Position numbers and translations under genes: made by a program. 64,000 nt of DNA from Aldrovandia affinis (taxonomy: Eukaryota > Chordata > Actinopteri > Notacanthiformes > Halosauridae), in NCBI GenBank assembly GCA_029706075.1, contig JAINUG010000198.1, forward strand, positions 1,040,501 through 1,104,500. The letters run 5' to 3'. The notes under the pieces were generated by a model. It was not told the origin of the DNA, did not search any database, and was given only the letters and a program-made list of their open reading frames with translations. Shown one piece after another: positions 59,236-64,000 of the stretch. Every line of letters starts with the position of its first letter. Within the stretch, counting starts at the first letter, position 1.

Positions 59236-59292
59236 CGATTTGGGCTGAATGGCCAGCCTGCTCTTGTCATTATACGTTGTTATTTTCTTAAA
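59236..59292 (+). mobile_element. LINE 3' UTR fragment
   Basis: 'gggctgaatggccagcctgc', 'tcttgtcattata', 'gttattttctta' parallels 39385-39442, the 3' UTR after a CR1/L2-type reverse-transcriptase C-terminus. Only the extreme end is present. Confidence 0.65.
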
Positions 59293-59325
59293 TCCACCGA
59301 ACAAGACGGAGTGCGGTCTCTAAGC

Positions 59326-59497
59326 CCCAGGTGTCAAACTCAAATCCTGGAGGACCACATGGCCTTGGAGCGATGACAAGGTGTGTGGACCCTTTAGCCA
59401 ACCAATGACTTAAATTAATCACTTACTGTACGTGCTGAGACACACTAGAAGCCAGCAGACACTCCGGCCCTCCTGGACTGGAGTCCCAACACCCCTG
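59326..59497. mobile_element. hAT-like MITE, decayed
   Basis: The left end 'cccaggtgtcaaactcaaat' and the right end (reverse complement 'caggggtgttgggactccag') are inverted, continuing with 'cctggagga' and 'ccaggaggg'. Flanking 8-mers 'ctctaagc' and 'ctctagga' agree at six positions. Confidence 0.75.
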
Positions 59498-59505
59498 CTC
59501 TAGGA

Positions 59506-59948
59506 CATGTCAGCCATTTTGTTGACAACACTTTATCATCCACAGACTGCTCAGAGCACACTTGAAGCGCCAAGACTCAAGGGTGGTTCTATAGCGGCCC
59601 AGAAGTACACACACCCACCAGTGCCGGAAGTAACAATGTGATTAGTTCTGTTTGTTAGACATTTGTGCTTTTAGCTCGGTGACTGTGCCTTCTGCCTTCA
59701 GCTTTGGCGTGTCAGTTTTTCCCCGCATGCAATATAAACAGCAAGGGGCACAATTCAAAACCTGTATCAGTCCTACACCTGAATCTGATGTACCTCTGTC
59801 TCAGAACGGTAACACTTGCTAGGTCCTTTGAGAACTAAAAAAGAAACATAAAAAGAGATATGTGGAAGCTAGAAAGATGTACTGAGTTAAAAATAACTTG
59901 AATATTAGAATACCAGTGAAACAGTTAGAGGTGTAGGTCTCTCCTGTA
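59506..59948. other. Mostly unique; possible third tRNA-like core
   Basis: 59630-59690 carries 'tgtgattagttc' and 'ttttagctcggtg', weakly echoing the tRNA-like repeat at 57440-57510. Confidence 0.3.
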
Positions 59949-59956
59949 ACCTAGTT

Positions 59957-60547
59957 CAGGTTTTCTCAACCTCAGTCCTCAAGACCCACTGTGTATGCTG
60001 GTTTCTGTTACAGCCAATCTCTTGATCAATTAAGGCTGTTGAAAACATGCGCGCAAGTTCTACCATCATTATTTCCCTTAAGCTTATTTTAACACGATGC
60101 AGGTTTGGCCTCATTGCTAATTGCTCTGTTATTGAACTCTTAATTTCCCACAAATGGTTTAATTTCAGTGACCAGGTGTCCAGACTTTCAACAAATAGGC
60201 CCCCATTGATTTCACATGGCAGTCTATAATTGAATCAATTAAAAAAAGGTAACCTCTTTCTAAAGGAATCATGCGTCATAGAGCACATTACAGAAATCAA
60301 TAGCATTAGTTGATCTGACTGATTTAAAGTCCTGAGATGTGAATATGGGACATTTATTGTTCATGGCCTGCATAGCTATTTCTGACATAATATGGCCTTA
60401 AGAGAGTAAGTAATGCTTTAATAGAAACGACAAGTGTCTAATTAAGAACAATTAACAAATAGTTACCATTCAGAGGTTGCAATTATGGTTGGAATGAAAA
60501 CCAGCATACACAGTGGGGTCCCCTAGGACCGAGGTTGGGAACCACTG
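59957..60547. mobile_element. 591-bp non-autonomous hAT element
   Basis: The left end 'caggttttctcaacctcagt' and the right end (reverse complement 'cagtggttcccaacctcggt') are inverted, continuing with 'cactgtgtatgctggttt' in both arms. Flanking 8-mers 'acctagtt' (59949-59956) and 'aactagtt' (60548-60555) agree at seven positions. The interior has no transposase motif. Confidence 0.88.
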
Positions 60548-60555
60548 AACTAGTT

Positions 60556-61607
60556 ATCATTTTTCTTGCAGAAGAAACAGTAGATCCTCTGAAATCTTGG
60601 ACCAAAAAAAGTGCACATCTATCTATCTATCTAGCAATCTATTCATTAGCTTTGTGTGACGTTATGTCCCTTTGTGCCACCATGGTGGGCCCTGATCATG
60701 CTGTAAATTGCTTCCTCACATTGAAACTATCTTTATAACCTTTAAAAAGAAGTTCCTAATGAATGCATCCATGTAACTGTTTGCATAATTGTCAGTTGAA
60801 CAAAATAATTCAAATGAAGCGACACAGGCAGGTTTTTGGCTACAGTGTGGGGCATATTTGTTAGGAAGTTTACACAATTGGATGAAAAACAACTTTGAGC
60901 ACCACTATGAGGTCAAATATATTCTGCACTGGGGGTGTGGACTATGGTCTATATTGGGGGTGTGGGGTGTGGAAGCCTGCCAAATATTGAAATATTTAGT
61001 CCCAAAATGGCAGAATAATACAAATCTGAGCAGTAAAAATATGGTTCCTCCTTTCCGCATAGAAAACCATAACCTTCCTACCACCTGGTACTATTGAGTC
61101 TAGAAGTTTCAAAGCCAGTTGAATTTTCTGCATCTCTCTTTCTCTTCCCCCTTTCATGCCATTCGTTTTCATGCCATTTTATTTTAGTTTTTTCAGCCTC
61201 TTATTTTTTTTAACCGCATTGTTTACCAGTTGGTTTCTCTGGTTATGTCACACGGTTCATTCACAGTTCAGATAGTGTATGCTTATTTGGCTCCAGGCCT
61301 ATGCATTCTACATGCAGGTCTACGAGACAGCCCCCGGGGAAATGTCATGCTCCACTGTGGGTTTTAGTGCTGCCTTGATCATTGCCTTGTAGCGGGTAGC
61401 TGTAATTGCTCTAAACAAGGTCTTTGATACTCAATTCAGTGTATTAGTGAATGTTCAAATCATTTGAACTTTGGCATGCCAAACGGCCCCGTCGAAAATA
61501 ACAAAGGGTGCACTGTTTGAAATGCTTCTGTGAAAGCATTTGTGCACGCTTTGCAACACGTGTTTGCAACAGCACAACGTCCTGTGATGTCTAGTTGGAG
61601 ATTAATT
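60556..61607. other. Unique sequence
   Basis: A short TCTA run at 60617-60633. Frames across 60535-61100 have no known motif; no repeat was recognised. Confidence 0.4.
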
Positions 61608-61650
61608 CACAGTGTAGTATGATGGTTAGGGATCTGGGCTTGTAACTTCT
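61608..61650 (+). mobile_element. SINE head fragment
   Basis: 'tagtatgatggttagggatc' and 'tgggcttgtaact' match the head of the 17861 family and then stop abruptly. Confidence 0.65.
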
Positions 61651-61944
61651 CGTTCCTGATTGGTTAACTGTTTATGCTTCTTGTGTCTTGCTCCTGATTG
61701 GCTATTTCCAAGGCCTTGACATTTCCTATTGCAAGTGACAGTCAAACTGTAGTCATTACATAGCGAAACGTTATTGAAACTGATTGTTGTCATACTCCTA
61801 TTAGCTAATGTAACAAATCCCTACATAGTGGCACATGAACTATAGGTAATGTGTCTCTAATCAACCAAATGTTATGCTTATACTCATGAAATTATTCATA
61901 ACCCTGAAGGTCAGCATATGTCCACAATTTAATATTTTCTTGTG

Positions 61945-62085
61945 AGGTTCCAGTGTGTGGATGAGCCTCACAGTGTTGTGTCTGGACTGTACCAGTGCTG
62001 GCCGTGGCCGGCAGCCGAACTGGGCGGTGCATAATTTTCTATAGTGTGGCCCAGGGAGGGACATCCATGTCTTATCGTACACACC
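61945..62085 (-). repeat. SINE-tail-like fragment shared with 1228-1350
   Basis: 'ccagtgtgtggatgagcctc', 'gaactgggcggtgcata' and 'ggcccagggaggga' occur in the same order and orientation as at 1231-1350. No head is visible. Confidence 0.6.
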
Positions 62086-62844
62086 GGTGACCTCCTCTGG
62101 TCATTCGAGTTCCCGTACAAGCTTGCCTGCACAAGCTACACATGAGGTGACCTACTCTGACTCAGCATCCAGGCGAGCTTCACTGGTTCACTGTGCAAAG
62201 TGAATAGAAGCAGCGACTGACATCGGGGGGGGGCGGGTCTAACACCGGGGCGGGTCTAACACCGGTGGTACCCAGAACACCCAGAATTCCTTGAATTCCC
62301 TGAAAATGAACATTGGTGGGCTAGAGACTGCTGTTTTAGACTAGAGACTATCACCACAGTTCCGTTGCAATTTGCATTTTGCACTACCTGCTCTTAACTC
62401 TAACTTATTATCTTATTTTGTATATAAATGTATATTGGTGCCGTTGTGTTTAATATATGTTCCCTTATTGATCTTACATCACACGCTTTCAGAAAGGAGA
62501 GCGTGTGTGCTTCCACGAGCTCTCTCCCGAATTGATCAGAGGAGGCTGCAGCAATTTGGGCAGGAACACACAATATGGGCATTCCAATTTGGCAATTACA
62601 AAAATAGTTTAAGTGATGTCAGTGCACTGAACCGCTTCAACCGACTACTTTCTTAAAAACAGTAATGTGATGGAAATCTGATTTCTCCGAGACTGACTGG
62701 TACAAGGATTCAGTATATTGGAGCCCATTCCTCTTAGGGTGTATGAGCTATTGAGCTGGGCAGGGCCCAAGGCCCCTTCTGCTGTGGAAAAGCTGCAGCT
62801 GGATTAGACCAGGCTACCTAGGCGATATAACAAATACAAGTACC
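62086..62844. other. Unique sequence
   Basis: A near-tandem 'gcgggtctaacaccgg' occurs twice at about 62233-62265. No gene was seen. Confidence 0.35.
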
Positions 62845-62892
62845 ATTACATCATTTAGCAGACACTTTTATCCAGAGTGGCTTTCTGTAAGT
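62845..62892 (-). mobile_element. SINE/LINE tail fragment
   Basis: 'catcatttagcagacacttt' and 'tatccagagtggctt' are the reverse complement of the 'gataagagcgtctgctaaat' tail. Nothing upstream of the tail remains. Confidence 0.6.
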
Positions 62893-63937
62893 GCATTCCT
62901 CTAAGGGGGTGAGACAGCATATCACATTAAAAGTTGGTACAACTTTTCTACAAAAATAGCTGCTAGCAGCACAAACAGAGCTACTAGGGAAAAGGGAAAA
63001 AGTTAAGTGCTTTTTTTTTTGGAGGGTTGGGATTAAAAGTGTCCTATACGCTCCGTGTTGGGGATGTGCTAGGGGGAAGGATGGAAGTGGGGGAGTCAAG
63101 GTGAAGTCTGTATAGGTGCTATGGCTTGCTCTCTTTCTGATTTGTTAACTGGGCTGTTTTTTCGGGCAGAGGAACGATTTCAGCCTTGCGATGAGAGAGC
63201 TCAGGAGACACCGAGCAACAGAGTGCCTCTGCAGTCGACACCGCGACTGTGTTAATAGACAAATCTATCCGGCGTGCCTCGGTGGAAGGGAACAGTCCTC
63301 ACCCTCAGGCATAGAAGGCTCTGGTGAAACCATAATCTCCCACAGAAAAAGTGGTTTTCCTTTTAGACGTTGGGGGGTGGACACATTCACGCGGACGTCA
63401 GATCGCTTAAAAGAAAATAAATCTTATTAGACACTCATTTTTCGGAGTCGCTTGACGAGCAAAACAAACTGTCAAGGAGGAGGAGGTTAAATACTATTAA
63501 TCCGTAAGCATCAGGTTTATGTATTTAGGCTGTCAATTACGCTTAATGACGTGGATTTTAGTGACATTAATTCCATTACGTGTTAAGAAATGAAACCCGC
63601 TCTATTTAGTCTGTGATGGTTGGAAATTAGTTATGCCATTTTTATGTCAGATCCTAATAGTCTTGATCATGGACTAAAGGTAAAGAACTGACTTTGGGAA
63701 ATATTTTAGCATATTCCTTGCCACTGTATTCACAACTGATGTATCATGTACTACAGTATTGCTCCAGTGGCTGACAATCATAGGCTGTGGAACACATTTG
63801 TGATAAGTTTAAACTAAATCCCCCCCCCCCCACCCCCAAAAGGCCTACTTGTGCTGACTGAATGAGTGAAACACACTATACACATGACTCTGCAAATATA
63901 GAGAACATTTTAATAATAAAACATAACAATATACAGG
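62893..63937. other. Unique sequence with possible conserved block
   Basis: 63400-63680 has a run-free, ATTA-rich texture ('gtcaattacgcttaatgacg') and may be regulatory. A C run lies at 63821-63836. No exon was recognised. Confidence 0.35.
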
Positions 63938-64000
63938 TGAACCTCAGGGATCTGAATTTTGGAGTTCCGGACTGACCGGTTAATCAAATGCGGTATCAAC
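63938..64000. mobile_element. Possible pogo/Tigger-like left end, cut by the window edge
   Basis: 'caggtgaacctcagggatct' preceded by TA, then 'ccggactgaccggttaatca', resembles the ends of pogo-type elements, which also target TA. Only 63 bp are visible. Confidence 0.35.

Overview
The window reads as non-coding chromosomal DNA of a ray-finned (teleost) fish. The case rests on its repeats: tRNA-headed SINEs ending in GATG repeats, SINEs whose tail contains 'gataagagcgtctgctaaat', several Tc1-like transposon relics, many short hAT-type elements with 8-bp target-site duplications (TSDs), and a CR1/L2-type LINE 3' end. The species cannot be named from sequence alone. I found no intact protein-coding gene, no convincing exon, no true tRNA or rRNA gene, no CRISPR array and nothing bacterial or viral. 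Long open frames are rare, and most are antisense shadows of SINEs or transposase relics.

Layout. 0-12 kb: mostly unique AT-rich DNA with one young GATG-tailed SINE (777-1146), a reverse SINE (about 1200-1600), a textbook hAT MITE (2892-3094), a tRNA-like repeat (5723-5912), a 'tggctcagtagg' SINE (8820-8968), a palindromic MITE (10019-10225) and a Tc1 end (11760-11954). 12-24.2 kb: a SINE cluster with nine copies of two families, several with long TSDs, plus an internally deleted Tc1 element (18970-19445). 24-36 kb: sparse, with a second nearly identical GATG-tailed SINE (28868-29233), microsatellites and a GCTA-rich tract. 36-45.5 kb: dense transposon debris with Tc1 relics, a LINE 3' end, an LTR-like promoter/polyA stretch, and a hAT MITE carrying a nested SINE next to a second hAT MITE. 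45.5-50 kb: mostly unique DNA that may hold conserved regulatory elements. 50-54.5 kb: a local duplication split by later insertions, then a 955-bp terminal-inverted-repeat element. 56-64 kb: more hAT and SINE copies, a foldback MITE and possibly the start of a pogo-like element at the right edge.

How the parts relate. The SINEs carry RNA polymerase III A- and B-box-like heads, and many TSDs are intact, so target-primed retrotransposition can be read directly. Three LINE-like 3' ends share the tail of one SINE family, which suggests a mobilising partner. Several unique blocks (19.7-20.5, 22.0-22.4, 43.6-44.4, 46.7-47.0, 47.7-48.3 and 63.4-63.7 kb) look by base texture like conserved non-coding regulatory DNA in a gene desert, but this is an impression that needs alignment. 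I found no convincing new biological system. The most useful observations are nested and dated insertions, an inverted SINE pair, a split local duplication, and a transposon terminus apparently replaced by a GT microsatellite.
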